A DNA stretch of 64,000 nucleotides from Flavobacterium sp. CECT 9288 (GCF_918731615.1 NZ_OU957226.1:930001-994000); one strand, 5' to 3'; shown: positions 1 through 11,114, numbered from the stretch's first letter. Program-made: numbers and translations. Notes: a model not told the origin generated them from the letters alone.

Positions 1-3000
1 CCGCTTCATTATCACCAGCAACTCCTGGGGGCGCTACTGTTACTACTTTTTCACCTACAACATTAAATTTGTCCAATATTACAGTTCCAGCAAAAATAGT
101 GGGTGACCCAGCATCAGGCATTCTAACTTTTACTGCTCAAGTTAACATTGCTAGTAATGCTTCTTCAGGCGATTATAGCAATATAGCAAGTATAACAGTA
201 GGGTCTACAACATTAACAAGCAATCCCACCAATGATCCCACAGGTGGTGGCACAACAGTAACAATAATTGCTCAGATTAATGCTGCAAATGATGCTTTTG
301 TATTAGGCAATGGTGGCACCTCTACAACTATTGTAGCTAACGATTTGTTAGCTGGTAGTACCCCAGTTATTGGAACTAACCCTGGTGAAATTACAATTAC
401 ACCAAATCCAAACGGTACCAACCCTAGTGGTTTTATAATAGATCCGAACACTGGTCTTGTTTCTGTGGCACCTGGAACTCCAAACGCTACTTATGTTTTA
501 GAATACCAAATTTGTGAGAATGGTATCACTCCAGTGAATTGTGATATTGCTACAATTACAATTACAATTGCTGACAATGACTTAGATGGCGTTGTAGATA
601 GTGTCGATTTAGACGATGACAATGATGGTATTTTAGATAGTGTAGAGTGTGGAAATTCTGCAGATCGCTTTTTAAGATTTAGGGTTATATATACAGATAA
701 TAATGCAGGTAGTGATGGAAGAATACAGTGGAATATTGGGGGTACGTTTGTTGATGTGCCAAGTACTTCCATTTATAGCGTTCCTTCTGTTAATTCAAAT
801 GCAGTGCCTACGGCTTTGAACCAAGGTTTTGTATACGAACGCGAATGGGCCACTGATGCTTCTGCTGTTTGTTCTAGTATTGCTCCTTTTAATAGTAATT
901 GGAATACTGCTACAGGAACTTGGTTGCCGGGTACGACCCCCTCTTCCGAAGGAGTTGTTGCTGCTTCATTCATTGGATTCGATGATGGCGTAAATATTAC
1001 TAATTTGAGCGGCGGTACTAGTGCATTTTGTGCTGGTGGTTTAGTTGCTGGTGGTTATGAGAGTGGACAACAAGATGGATGGTTGTTAATACCAGCAGGA
1101 GTAAATACATTTACTTTAAGACTTGGTAGTACTGATTCTTTTGAATATCATGGGGTTTTGTTGGGGACAAGTTCAAGTAATTTAAATTTTGTTGGAGGTT
1201 ACTATGGAGGTTCTACGTCTGATATTGTAGTTAATGTACCATCAGGATTACCAATTGCTTTACCATTAACTGCGGGTCAATGTGATACTGATGGAGATGG
1301 TAAACCTAATTATTTAGATTTAGATTCAGATGATGATGGTTGTTCAGATGCCAACGAAGCTTATGGTTCATCAACCGCCGATTCCAATGGAGATGGAACT
1401 TATGGGGGAGTTGTAGTAGTATACGATTCAGGAAACCCTACTAATCCTTCTGGCGTTGCAGCCGATGGTACTGTTAATGCAGCTACTTATCCTGGTACAA
1501 ATGCAAATGTTACAATTGCCACACAAGTCGCTATAACTACGCAACCAACAAATCAATCAACTAACTCAGGTGCAAATGCCATATTCACAGTTACCGCTAC
1601 TGGAACTAATACAACAACATTTGCAGCTGGTACTCCAAATTATACTATTCCACCAGCTACTGATGCAAATGCAGGTCTAACTTATCAATGGCAAGAAAGT
1701 ACAAATGGAGGAACTACTTGGGCAAATGTCACAAATGGTGGTATTTATTCAGGAGCAACAACTGCTACTTTAACCTTGACAGGTGTAACAGTTACCCAAA
1801 ATGGATATGATTATAGAGTCATAGTAAGACATAGTACCATTATATGTGAAAATATTTCTAATTTCGTTAATTTGATTGTGGCTAACGCACCAGTGGTAAC
1901 GATTGCAGATGCTTCAATCACAGAAGGTGGAAACTTGAGTTTTCCAGTTACATTGAGCAACCCATCAGCTACAGACATCACCGTTACTTTAGGCTTTACC
2001 AATGTAACGACAGCCAATGGCGATTATACAACAGTTCCGGTAACGGTAACGTTCTTAGCAGGAGCCACAACAGCTACAGCAACAGTACCCACAACGGCTG
2101 ATACTATCGATGAATTAGACGAAACCTTCACCGTAGCTATTACCAGTACAACAGGAACCGTTGGATCAACAACAGATACCGCTACAGGAACAATCAATGA
2201 TGATGACAATGCACCAACAGTAGCAAGTATCAGTCCTTCAAATGCTGTTGAAGGAGATGCTGTAGTATTCAACTTTACGTTGAGCAACCCATCTGCGGTA
2301 GATACCACCTATACGTTCACTTTGACCAATGGAACCGCAGGAAGTGCTGATTACACTACAACAAGCATTACCGTAACAGTTCCAGCAGGAGCAACCACGG
2401 GAACGGTAAGTGTACCCACTACAGCAGACACTATTGATGAAGCAGACGAAAGCTTTAGCATTAGCAGCGGAGCAGTAAGTAGCACAGGAACAATCAATGA
2501 TAATGACGATGCACCAGTGGTAACGATTGCAGATGCTTCAATCACAGAAGGAGGAAACTTGAGTTTCCCAGTTACATTGAGCAACCCATCAGCTACAGAC
2601 ATCACCGTTACTTTAGGCTTTACCAATGTAACGACAGCCAATGGCGATTATACAACAGTTCCAGTAACGGTAACGTTCTTAGCAGGAGCCACAACAGCTA
2701 CAGCAACAGTACCCACAACGGCTGATACTATCGATGAATTAGACGAAACCTTCACCGTAGCTATTACCAGTACAACAGGAACCGTTGGATCAACAACAGA
2801 TACCGCTACAGGAACAATCAATGATGATGACAATGCACCAACAGTAGCAAGTATCAGTCCTTCAAATGCTGTTGAAGGAGATGCTGTAGTATTCAACTTC
2901 ACGTTGAGCAACCCATCTGCGGTAGATACCACCTATACGTTCACTTTGACCAATGGAACCGCAGGAAGTGCTGATTACACTACAACAAGCATTACCGTAA

Positions 3001-6000
3001 CAGTTCCAGCAGGAGCAACCACGGGAACGGTAAGTGTACCCACTACAGCAGACACTATTGATGAAGCAGACGAAAGCTTTAGCATTAGCAGCGGAGCAGT
3101 AAGTAGCACAGGAACAATCAATGATAATGACGATGCACCAGTGGTAACGATTGCAGATGCTTCAATCACAGAAGGTGGAAACTTGAGTTTCCCAGTTACA
3201 TTGAGCAACCCATCAGCTACAGACATCACCGTTACTTTAGGCTTTACCAATGTAACGACAGCCAATGGCGATTATACAACAGTTCCAGTAACGGTAACGT
3301 TCTTAGCAGGAGCCACAACAGCTACAGCAACAGTACCCACAACGGCTGATACTATCGATGAATTAGACGAAACCTTCACCGTAGCTATTACCAGTACAAC
3401 AGGAACCGTTGGATCAACAACAGATACCGCTACAGGAACAATCAATGATGATGACAATGCACCAACAGTAGCAAGTATCAGTCCTTCAAATGCTGTTGAA
3501 GGAGATGCTGTAGTATTCAACTTCACGTTGAGCAACCCATCTGCGGTAGATACCACCTATACGTTCACTTTGACCAATGGAACCGCAGGAAGTGCTGATT
3601 ACACTACAACAAGCATTACCGTAACAGTTCCAGCAGGAGCAACCACGGGAACGGTAAGTGTACCCACTACAGCAGACACTATTGATGAAGCAGACGAAAG
3701 CTTTAGCATTAGCAGCGGAGCAGTAAGTAGCACAGGAACAATCAATGATAATGACGATGCACCAGTGGTAACGATTGCAGATGCTTCAATCACAGAAGGA
3801 GGAAACTTGAGTTTCCCAGTTACATTGAGCAACCCATCAGCTACAGACATCACCGTTACTTTAGGCTTTACCAATGTAACGACAGCCAATGGCGATTATA
3901 CAACAGTTCCAGTAACGGTAACGTTCTTAGCAGGAGCCACAACAGCTACAGCAACAGTACCCACAACGGCTGATACTATCGATGAATTAGACGAAACCTT
4001 CACCGTAGCTATTACCAGTACAACAGGAACCGTTGGATCAACAACAGATACCGCTACAGGAACAATCAATGATGATGACAATGCACCAACAGTAGCAAGT
4101 ATCAGTCCTTCAAATGCTGTTGAAGGAGATGCTGTAGTATTCAACTTCACGTTGAGCAACCCATCTGCGGTAGATACCACCTATACGTTCACTTTGACCA
4201 ATGGAACCGCAGGAAGTGCTGATTACACTACAACAAGCATTACCGTAACAGTTCCAGCAGGAGCAACCACGGGAACGGTAAGTGTACCCACTACAGCAGA
4301 CACTATTGATGAAGCAGACGAAAGCTTTAGCATTAGCAGCGGAGCAGTAAGTAGCACAGGAACAATCAATGATAATGACGATGCACCAGTGGTAACGATT
4401 GCAGATGCTTCAATCACAGAAGGTGGAAACTTGAGTTTCCCAGTTACATTGAGCAACCCATCAGCTACAGACATCACCGTTACTTTAGGCTTTACCAATG
4501 TAACGACAGCCAATGGCGATTATACAACAGTTCCGGTAACGGTAACGTTCTTAGCAGGAGCCACAACAGCTACAGCAACAGTACCCACAACGGCTGATAC
4601 TATCGATGAATTAGACGAAACCTTCACCGTAGCTATTACCAGTACAACAGGAACCGTTGGATCAACAACAGATACCGCTACAGGAACAATCAATGATGAT
4701 GACAATGCACCAACAGTAGCAAGTATCAGTCCTTCAAATGCTATTGAAGGAGATGCTGTAGTATTCAACTTCACGTTGAGCAACCCATCTGCGGTAGATA
4801 CCACCTATACGTTCACTTTGACCAATGGAACCGCAGGAAGTGCTGATTACACTACAACAAGCGTTACCGTAACAGTTCCAGCAGGAGCAACTACGGGAAC
4901 GGTAAGTGTACCCACTACAGCAGACACTATTGATGAAGCAGACGAAAGCTTTAGCATTAGCAGCGGAGCAGTAAGTAGCACAGGAACAATCAATGATAAT
5001 GACGATGCACCAGTGGTAACGATTGCAGATGCTTCAATCACAGAAGGAGGAAACTTGAGTTTCCCAGTTACATTGAGCAACCCATCAGCTACAGACATCA
5101 CCGTTACTTTAGGCTTTACCAATGTAACGACAGCCAATGGCGATTATACAACAGTTCCGGTAACGGTAACGTTCTTAGCAGGAGCCACAACAGCTACAGC
5201 AACAGTACCCACAACGGCTGATACTATCGATGAATTAGACGAAACCTTCACCGTAGCTATTACCAGTACAACAGGAACCGTTGGATCAACAACAGATACC
5301 GCTACAGGAACAATCAATGATGATGACAATGCACCAACAGTAGCAAGTATCAGTCCTTCAAATGCTATTGAAGGAGATGCTGTAGTATTCAACTTCACGT
5401 TGAGCAACCCATCTGCGGTAGATACCACCTATACGTTCACTTTGACCAATGGAACCGCAGGAAGTGCTGATTACACTACAACAAGCGTTACCGTAACAGT
5501 TCCAGCAGGAGCAACTACGGGAACGGTAAGTGTACCCACTACAGCAGACACTATTGATGAAGCAGACGAAAGCTTTAGCATTAGCAGCGGAGCAGTAAGT
5601 AGCACAGGAACAATCAATGATAATGACGATGCACCAGTGGTAACGATTGCAGATGCTTCAATCACAGAAGGAGGAAACTTGAGTTTCCCAGTTACATTGA
5701 GCAACCCATCAGCTACAGACATCACCGTTACTTTAGGCTTTACCAATGTAACGACAGCCAATGGCGATTATACAACAGTTCCGGTAACGGTAACGTTCTT
5801 AGCAGGAGCCACAACAGCTACAGCAACAGTACCCACAACGGCTGATACTATCGATGAATTAGACGAAACCTTCACCGTAGCTATTACCAGTACAACAGGA
5901 ACCGTTGGATCAACAACAGATACCGCTACAGGAACAATCAATGATGATGACAATGCACCAACAGTAGCAAGTATCAGTCCTTCAAATGCTGTTGAAGGAG

Positions 6001-9000
6001 ATGCTGTAGTATTCAACTTCACGTTGAGCAACCCATCTGCGGTAGATACCACCTATACGTTCACTTTGACCAATGGAACCGCAGGAAGTGCTGATTACAC
6101 TACAACAAGCATTACCGTAACAGTTCCAGCAGGAGCAACCACGGGAACGGTAAGTGTACCCACTACAGCAGACACTATTGATGAAGCAGACGAAAGCTTT
6201 AGCATTAGCAGCGGAGCAGTAAGTAGCACAGGAACAATCAATGATAATGACGATGCACCAGTGGTAACGATTGCAGATGCTTCAATCACAGAAGGTGGAA
6301 ACTTGAGTTTCCCAGTTACATTGAGCAACCCATCAGCTACAGACATCACCGTTACTTTAGGCTTTACCAATGTAACGACAGCCAATGGCGATTATACAAC
6401 AGTTCCGGTAACGGTAACGTTCTTAGCAGGAGCCACAACAGCTACAGCAACAGTACCCACAACGGCTGATACTATCGATGAATTAGACGAAACCTTCACC
6501 GTAGCTATTACCAGTACAACAGGAACCGTTGGATCAACAACAGATACCGCTACAGGAACAATCAATGATGATGACAATGCACCAACAGTAGCAAGTATCA
6601 GTCCTTCAAATGCTGTTGAAGGAGATGCTGTAGTATTCAACTTTACGTTGAGCAACCCATCTGCGGTAGATACCACCTATACGTTCACTTTGATCAATGG
6701 AACCGCAGGAAGTGCTGATTACACTACAACAAGCATTACCGTAACAGTTCCAGCAGGAGCAACCACGGGAACGGTAAGTGTACCCACTACAGCAGACACT
6801 ATTGATGAAGCAGACGAAAGCTTTAGCATTAGCAGCGGAGCAGTAAGTAGCACAGGAACAATCAATGATAATGACGATGCACCAGTGGTAACGATTGCAG
6901 ATGCTTCAATCACAGAAGGAGGAAACTTGAGTTTCCCAGTTACATTGAGCAACCCATCAGCTACAGACATCACCGTTACTTTAGGCTTTACCAATGTAAC
7001 GACAGCCAATGGCGATTATACAACAGTTCCAGTAACGGTAACGTTCTTAGCAGGAGCCACAACAGCTACAGCAACAGTACCCACAACGGCTGATACTATC
7101 GATGAATTAGACGAAACCTTCACCGTAGCTATTACCAGTACAACAGGAACCGTTGGATCAACAACAGATACCGCTACAGGAACAATCAATGATGATGACA
7201 ATGCACCAACAGTAGCAAGTATCAGTCCTTCAAATGCTGTTGAAGGAGATGCTGTAGTATTCAACTTTACGTTGAGCAACCCATCTGCGGTAGATACCAC
7301 CTATACGTTCACTTTGATCAATGGAACCGCAGGAAGTGCTGATTACACTACAACAAGCGTTACCGTAACAGTTCCAGCAGGAGCAACCACGGGAACGGTA
7401 AGTGTACCCACTACAGCAGACACTATTGATGAAGCAGACGAAAGCTTTAGCATTAGCAGCGGAGCAGTAAGTAGCACAGGAACAATCAATGATAATGACG
7501 ATGCACCAGTGGTAACGATTGCAGATGCTTCAATCACAGAAGGTGGAAACTTGAGTTTCCCAGTTACATTGAGCAACCCATCAGCTACAGACATCACCGT
7601 TACTTTAGGCTTTACCAATGTAACGACAGCCAATGGCGATTATACAACAGTTCCAGTAACGGTAACGTTCTTAGCAGGAGCCACAACAGCTACAGCAACA
7701 GTACCCACAACGGCAGATACTATCGATGAATTAGATGAAACCTTCACCGTAGCTATTACCAGTACAACAGGAACCGTTGGATCAACAACAGATACCGCTA
7801 CAGGAACAATCAATGATGATGACAATGCACCAACAGTAGCAAGTATCAGTCCTTCAAATGCTGTTGAAGGAGATGCTGTAGTATTCAACTTTACGTTGAG
7901 CAACCCATCTGCGGTAGATACCACCTATACGTTCACTTTGACCAATGGAACCGCAGGAAGTGCTGATTACACTACAACAAGCATTACCGTAACAGTTCCA
8001 GCAGGAGCAACCACGGGAACGGTAAGTGTACCCACTACAGCAGACACTATTGATGAAGCAGACGAAAGCTTTAGCATTAGCAGCGGAGCAGTAAGTAGCA
8101 CAGGAACAATCAATGATAATGACGATGCACCAGTGGTAACGATTGCAGATGCTTCAATCACAGAAGGAGGAAACTTGAGTTTCCCAGTTACATTGAGCAA
8201 CCCATCAGCTACAGACATCACCGTTACTTTAGGCTTTACCAATGTAACGACAGCCAATGGCGATTATACAACAGTTCCAGTAACGGTAACGTTCTTAGCA
8301 GGAGCCACAACAGCTACAGCAACAGTACCCACTACGGCAGATACTATCGATGAATTAGACGAAACCTTCACCGTAGCTATTACCAGTACAACAGGAACCG
8401 TTGGATCAACAACAGATACCGCTACAGGAACAATCAATGATGATGACAATGCACCAACAGTAGCAAGTATCAGTCCTTCAAATGCTGTTGAAGGAGATGC
8501 TGTAGTATTCAACTTTACGTTGAGCAACCCATCTGCGGTAGATACCACCTATACGTTCACTTTGACCAATGGAACCGCAGGAAGTGCTGATTACACTACA
8601 ACAAGCATTACCGTAACAGTTCCAGCAGGAGCAACCACGGGAACGGTAAGTGTACCCACTACAGCAGACACTATTGATGAAGCAGACGAAAGCTTTAGCA
8701 TTAGCAGCGGAGCAGTAAGTAGCACGGGAATAATTTTAGATGATGATGTTACACCAATAGCTACCAACGACGTTGTAACAACAGATGAAGACACACCTGT
8801 TACAATTAATGTAACGACTAACGATACTGATGGTGACGGTACCATTGATGTTACTACAGTAGATTTGGATCCTGCTACAGCAGGTATACAAACCACATTC
8901 ACGGTAGCAGGAGAAGGTACCTATACGGTAAATAATTTAGGAGTAATAACCTTTACACCGGTATTGAACTATAATGGTACTACTACAGCAATCACTTACA

Positions 9001-11075
9001 CCGTAAACGACAATAGTGGCATAGTATCGAATAGTGCTACTTTGACTATCATCGTTAATGCAGTAACTGATGCATTAGTTGCTAATAACGACCCTCTTCC
9101 ATCAACAGGAGGAAATGTAACAGCAAACGATACTTTAAATGGAGTACCGGTAACTACAGCTAATACTGATGTAACACCAGTAACAAATGGACCATTGAGT
9201 ATTGATGCAGATGGAAATTTAACAGTAGCGCCAAACACCCCAAATGGTACGTACACCATCACGTATGAAATTTGTGAAGCAGGAGCTGTACCAGTAAATT
9301 GTACCACAGCTACGGTCACTGTTAATTATGTAAATCCATTAGTTGCTAGTAATGATACTTTTACAGCAGCAGGAGGGAATGTGTTAGGAAATGATAGTGT
9401 AAATGGATCACCGGCAACCATGACAAATACTGTTGTGACACCAGTAACTAGCGGGCCATTAAGTATAGATGCTGCAGGAAATGTAACAGTAGCACCAAAC
9501 ACACCAAGTGGCACCTACACTATCGTTTATGAAATTTGTCAAACAGGAATGACTCCTGCAAACTGTACCACAGCTACAGTAACGGTTGTAGTAAACAATA
9601 TCATTGTTGCCAATAACAACACATTCTCACCAACAGGCGGTAATGTAACAGCAAACGATACGGTTAATGGTGTACCAGCCACGCCAGCGAATACTGATGT
9701 AACACCAGTAACAAGTGGACCATTGAGTATAGATGCAAATGGAAACTTAACAGTAGCACCTAATACACCAAGTGGTACTTACAACATAGAATACGAAATC
9801 TGTGAAGTCGGCGCAAGCCCATCAAATTGTACACGAGCTATAGCAACGGTAGTGATTAATAATTTAATCGTAGCTAATAACGTAACCATTCCATCGACAG
9901 GAGGAAATGTAACAGCAAACGATACGATAAATGGAGTACCTGTAACTACAGCTAATACTGATGTAACGCCAGTAACAAGTGGACCATTGAGTATAGATGC
10001 AAATGGTAATTTAACAGTAGCACCAAATACCCCAAGTGGCACGTACACGATAACATATCAAATATGTGAAGTAGGAGCAACACCAGCAAATTGCACCACA
10101 GCTACCGCAACGGTAGTAGTAAACAATGTATTAGTAGCTTTAAATGATACGCTACCAGCCACCGGAGGAAATGTTCTAGCAAATGATACCATTAACGGAG
10201 TACCAGCAACAGCTGCTAATACAGATGTGACGCCAGTAACAAATGGACCATTGAGTATAGATGCAAATGGAAACTTAACTGTATCGCCAAATACAATAGC
10301 AGGAACTTATAGTATTACGTATCAAGTATGTGAAACAGGTTCTAATCCGTTGGTGTGTACCACAGCCACAGTTACAGTAGTTGTGAACGAAACGCCAGAT
10401 ATAGCCATAGTTAAAACAGCCGTATTCAATGATGAAAATGGAGATGGTTTTGCACAAGCAGGAGAGACTATTACCTACAGTTTTGCGGTAAGCAATACAG
10501 GAAACACGCCATTAAACAATGTAACAGTAACCGATGTGCTACCAGGTTTGATACTATCGGGTAATAGCATACCTTTATTGCCAGTAGGAGCGACAAACAA
10601 TACAGCCTATCAAGGAGTATATCGCTTGAAACAATCCGACATCAATTTAGGAAGCGTAACCAACCAAGCAACCGCAACAGGAGTTACCCCACTAGGAGTT
10701 GTAGTAAGTGATTTATCAGATGATTCTAGTGCTTTAAGTGATAGACCAACAGTACTTGCTATTCAAGGATGTGTGATCGAAGTGTTTAATGCAGTAGCGC
10801 CAAATGGAAATGGAGACAACAAAGTGTTCCGCATTAGAGGACTAGAATGTTACAGCGACAATACGGTAGAGATATACAACCGCTGGGGAGTACTAGTATT
10901 TGAGAGAGCAGGATATAACAATGATGATAGAGCTTTTAGAGGCGTTTCAGAAGGAAGAGTAACCATCAAACAATCCGAAGAGTTACCAGAAGGAACGTAT
11001 TATTACATCTTGAGATATAAGGACAGTGCAGCCACTAGTTTTGAAAAAGCAGGATACTTATACATCAACAGATAA
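1..11075 (+). CDS. Giant SprB-like repeat adhesin with type B T9SS sorting domain (5' end outside window)
   Basis: The reading frame is open to the left edge (first full codon at base 3), so the N-terminus is missing; the first possible in-window start, TTG at 69, is not convincing. At least 3,690 residues are encoded here. Order of domains by base position: a DUF11/Ig-like end (3-290), one 88-aa module (290-560), an Asp-rich calcium-binding cluster (573-645), an unassigned globular region (650-1260), a second Asp-rich cluster (1282-1410), an Ig-like domain (1528-1884), 22 Calx-beta domains (1887-8750), a cadherin-like domain (8751-9070), five 88-aa modules (9075-10392), a DUF11 domain (10396-10755), and a gliding-type C-terminal domain with NRWGVLVFE and ending GYLYINR (10770-11075). 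The family is exported by the type IX system and tethered or carried on the cell surface for adhesion and gliding. The PorP/SprF-like gene directly downstream supports this. Function as a motility adhesin rather than a plain biofilm adhesin is inferred. Confidence 0.9.
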   Translation, partial: ASLSPATPGGATVTTFSPTTLNLSNITVPAKIVGDPASGILTFTAQVNIASNASSGDYSNIASITVGSTTLTSNPTNDPTGGGTTVTIIAQINAANDAFVLGNGGTSTTIVANDLLAGSTPVIGTNPGEITITPNPNGTNPSGFIIDPNTGLVSVAPGTPNATYVLEYQICENGITPVNCDIATITITIADNDLDGVVDSVDLDDDNDGILDSVECGNSADRFLRFRVIYTDNNAGSDGRIQWNIGGTFVDVPSTSIYSVPSVNSNAVPTALNQGFVYEREWATDASAVCSSIAPFNSNWNTATGTWLPGTTPSSEGVVAASFIGFDDGVNITNLSGGTSAFCAGGLVAGGYESGQQDGWLLIPAGVNTFTLRLGSTDSFEYHGVLLGTSSSNLNFVGGYYGGSTSDIVVNVPSGLPIALPLTAGQCDTDGDGKPNYLDLDSDDDGCSDANEAYGSSTADSNGDGTYGGVVVVYDSGNPTNPSGVAADGTVNAATYPGTNANVTIATQVAITTQPTNQSTNSGANAIFTVTATGTNTTTFAAGTPNYTIPPATDANAGLTYQWQESTNGGTTWANVTNGGIYSGATTATLTLTGVTVTQNGYDYRVIVRHSTIICENISNFVNLIVANAPVVTIADASITEGGNLSFPVTLSNPSATDITVTLGFTNVTTANGDYTTVPVTVTFLAGATTATATVPTTADTIDELDETFTVAITSTTGTVGSTTDTATGTINDDDNAPTVASISPSNAVEGDAVVFNFTLSNPSAVDTTYTFTLTNGTAGSADYTTTSITVTVPAGATTGTVSVPTTADTIDEADESFSISSGAVSSTGTINDNDDAPVVTIADASITEGGNLSFPVTLSNPSATDITVTLGFTNVTTANGDYTTVPVTVTFLAGATTATATVPTTADTIDELDETFTVAITSTTGTVGSTTDTATGTINDDDNAPTVASISPSNAVEGDAVVFNFTLSNPSAVDTTYTFTLTNGTAGSADYTTTSITVTVPAGATTGTVSVPTTADTIDEADESFSISSGAVSSTGTINDNDDAPVVTIADASITEGGNLSFPVTLSNPSATDITVTLGFTNVTTANGDYTTVPVTVTFLAGATTATATVPTTADTIDELDETFTVAITSTTGTVGSTTDTATGTINDDDNAPTVASISPSNAVEGDAVVFNFTLSNPSAVDTTYTFTLTNGTAGSADYTTTSITVTVPAGATTGTVSVPTTADTIDEADESFSISSGAVSSTGTINDNDDAPVVTIADASITEGGNLSFPVTLSNPSATDITVTLGFTNVTTANGDYTTVPVTVTFLAGATTATATVPTTADTIDELDETFTVAITSTTGTVGSTTDTATGTINDDDNAPTVASISPSNAVEGDAVVFNFTLSNPSAVDTTYTFTLTNGTAGSADYTTTSITVTVPAGATTGTVSVPTTADTIDEADESFSISSGAVSSTGTINDNDDAPVVTIADASITEGGNLSFPVTLSNPSATDITVTLGFTNVTTANGDYTTVPVTVTFLAGATTATATVPTTADTIDELDETFTVAITSTTGTVGSTTDTATGTINDDDNAPTVASISPSNAIEGDAVVFNFTLSNPSAVDTTYTFTLTNGTAGSADYTTTSVTVTVPAGATTGTVSVPTTADTIDEADESFSISSGAVSSTGTINDNDDAPVVTIADASITEGGNLSFPVTLSNPSATDITVTLGFTNVTTANGDYTTVPVTVTFLAGATTATATVPTTADTIDELDETFTVAITSTTGTVGSTTDTATGTINDDDNAPTVASISPSNAIEGDAVVFNFTLSNPSAVDTTYTFTLTNGTAGSADYTTTSVTVTVPAGATTGTVSVPTTADTIDEADESFSISSGAVSSTGTINDNDDAPVVTIADASITEGGNLSFPVTLSNPSATDITVTLGFTNVTTANGDYTTVPVTVTFLAGATTATATVPTTADTIDELDETFTVAITSTTGTVGSTTDTATGTINDDDNAPTVASISPSNAVEGDAVVFNFTLSNPSAVDTTYTFTLTNGTAGSADYTTTSITVTVPAGATTGTVSVPTTADTIDEADESFSISSGAVSSTGTINDNDDAPVVTIADASITEGGNLSFPVTLSNPSATDITVTLGFTNVTTANGDYTTVPVTVTFLAGATTATATVPTTADTIDELDETFTVAITSTTGTVGSTTDTATGTINDDDNAPTVASISPSNAVEGDAVVFNFTLSNPSAVDTTYTFTLINGTAGSADYTTTSITVTVPAGATTGTVSVPTTADTIDEADESFSISSGAVSSTGTINDNDDAPVVTIADASITEGGNLSFPVTLSNPSATDITVTLGFTNVTTANGDYTTVPVTVTFLAGATTATATVPTTADTIDELDETFTVAITSTTGTVGSTTDTATGTINDDDNAPTVASISPSNAVEGDAVVFNFTLSNPSAVDTTYTFTLINGTAGSADYTTTSVTVTVPAGATTGTVSVPTTADTIDEADESFSISSGAVSSTGTINDNDDAPVVTIADASITEGGNLSFPVTLSNPSATDITVTLGFTNVTTANGDYTTVPVTVTFLAGATTATATVPTTADTIDELDETFTVAITSTTGTVGSTTDTATGTINDDDNAPTVASISPSNAVEGDAVVFNFTLSNPSAVDTTYTFTLTNGTAGSADYTTTSITVTVPAGATTGTVSVPTTADTIDEADESFSISSGAVSSTGTINDNDDAPVVTIADASITEGGNLSFPVTLSNPSATDITVTLGFTNVTTANGDYTTVPVTVTFLAGATTATATVPTTADTIDELDETFTVAITSTTGTVGSTTDTATGTINDDDNAPTVASISPSNAVEGDAVVFNFTLSNPSAVDTTYTFTLTNGTAGSADYTTTSITVTVPAGATTGTVSVPTTADTIDEADESFSISSGAVSSTGIILDDDVTPIATNDVVTTDEDTPVTINVTTNDTDGDGTIDVTTVDLDPATAGIQTTFTVAGEGTYTVNNLGVITFTPVLNYNGTTTAITYTVNDNSGIVSNSATLTIIVNAVTDALVANNDPLPSTGGNVTANDTLNGVPVTTANTDVTPVTNGPLSIDADGNLTVAPNTPNGTYTITYEICEAGAVPVNCTTATVTVNYVNPLVASNDTFTAAGGNVLGNDSVNGSPATMTNTVVTPVTSGPLSIDAAGNVTVAPNTPSGTYTIVYEICQTGMTPANCTTATVTVVVNNIIVANNNTFSPTGGNVTANDTVNGVPATPANTDVTPVTSGPLSIDANGNLTVAPNTPSGTYNIEYEICEVGASPSNCTRAIATVVINNLIVANNVTIPSTGGNVTANDTINGVPVTTANTDVTPVTSGPLSIDANGNLTVAPNTPSGTYTITYQICEVGATPANCTTATATVVVNNVLVALNDTLPATGGNVLANDTINGVPATAANTDVTPVTNGPLSIDANGNLTVSPNTIAGTYSITYQVCETGSNPLVCTTATVTVVVNETPDIAIVKTAVFNDENGDGFAQAGETITYSFAVSNTGNTPLNNVTVTDVLPGLILSGNSIPLLPVGATNNTAYQGVYRLKQSDINLGSVTNQATATGVTPLGVVVSDLSDDSSALSDRPTVLAIQGCVIEVFNAVAPNGNGDNKVFRIRGLECYSDNTVEIYNRWGVLVFERAGYNNDDRAFRGVSEGRVTIKQSEELPEGTYYYILRYKDSAATSFEKAGYLYINR
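1887..8750 (+). repeat. 11 x 624-bp in-frame tandem repeat encoding Calx-beta pairs
   Basis: Eleven consecutive units of exactly 624 bp (208 codons) begin at 1887 and every 624 bases after that, the last at 8127. Each unit encodes two different Calx-beta-type domains: type A, starting APVVTIADASITEGG, and type B, starting APTVASISPSNA. Each domain ends in an acidic linker (NDDDN or NDNDD). The units are almost identical at DNA level, including synonymous sites, with a few scattered substitutions. The last two copies carry a few extra changes, as expected at an array edge. This implies recent expansion or continuing homogenisation by recombination. Copy number in the real genome could differ if the assembly collapsed or expanded the array. 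Confidence 0.97.
9075..10392 (+). repeat. Five diverged 88-aa adhesin modules
   Basis: Five consecutive modules of about 264 bp start near 9075, 9338, 9602, 9867 and 10131. Each encodes a pattern of the form VANND...GGNV.ANDT.NG, then LSIDA.GN.TV.PNTP.GTY, then Y.ICE.G, and NCTTATVTV. A related sixth module lies alone near the left edge (about 290-560), so the same building block flanks the Calx-beta array on both sides. The modules have diverged clearly, unlike the Calx-beta units. Confidence 0.85.
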
Positions 11076-11114
11076 TAAATAAATAAAGCTCATAAGTTTA
11101 AAAATGGAAGCAAT

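Noticed and set aside
69..71. TTG at 69 as the start of the giant adhesin
   Set aside because: The frame stays open to base 3 with sequence of the same character (Thr/Pro/Gly-rich), no signal peptide follows, and a T9SS substrate must have one. The start lies outside the window.
1811..8902. Regularly spaced reverse-strand reading frames of 94-103 codons across the repeat array
   Set aside because: They recur every 624 bases with near-identical sequence because they mirror the adhesin repeats. They have no independent start signals and are low-complexity Val/Ala/Ser-rich shadows.
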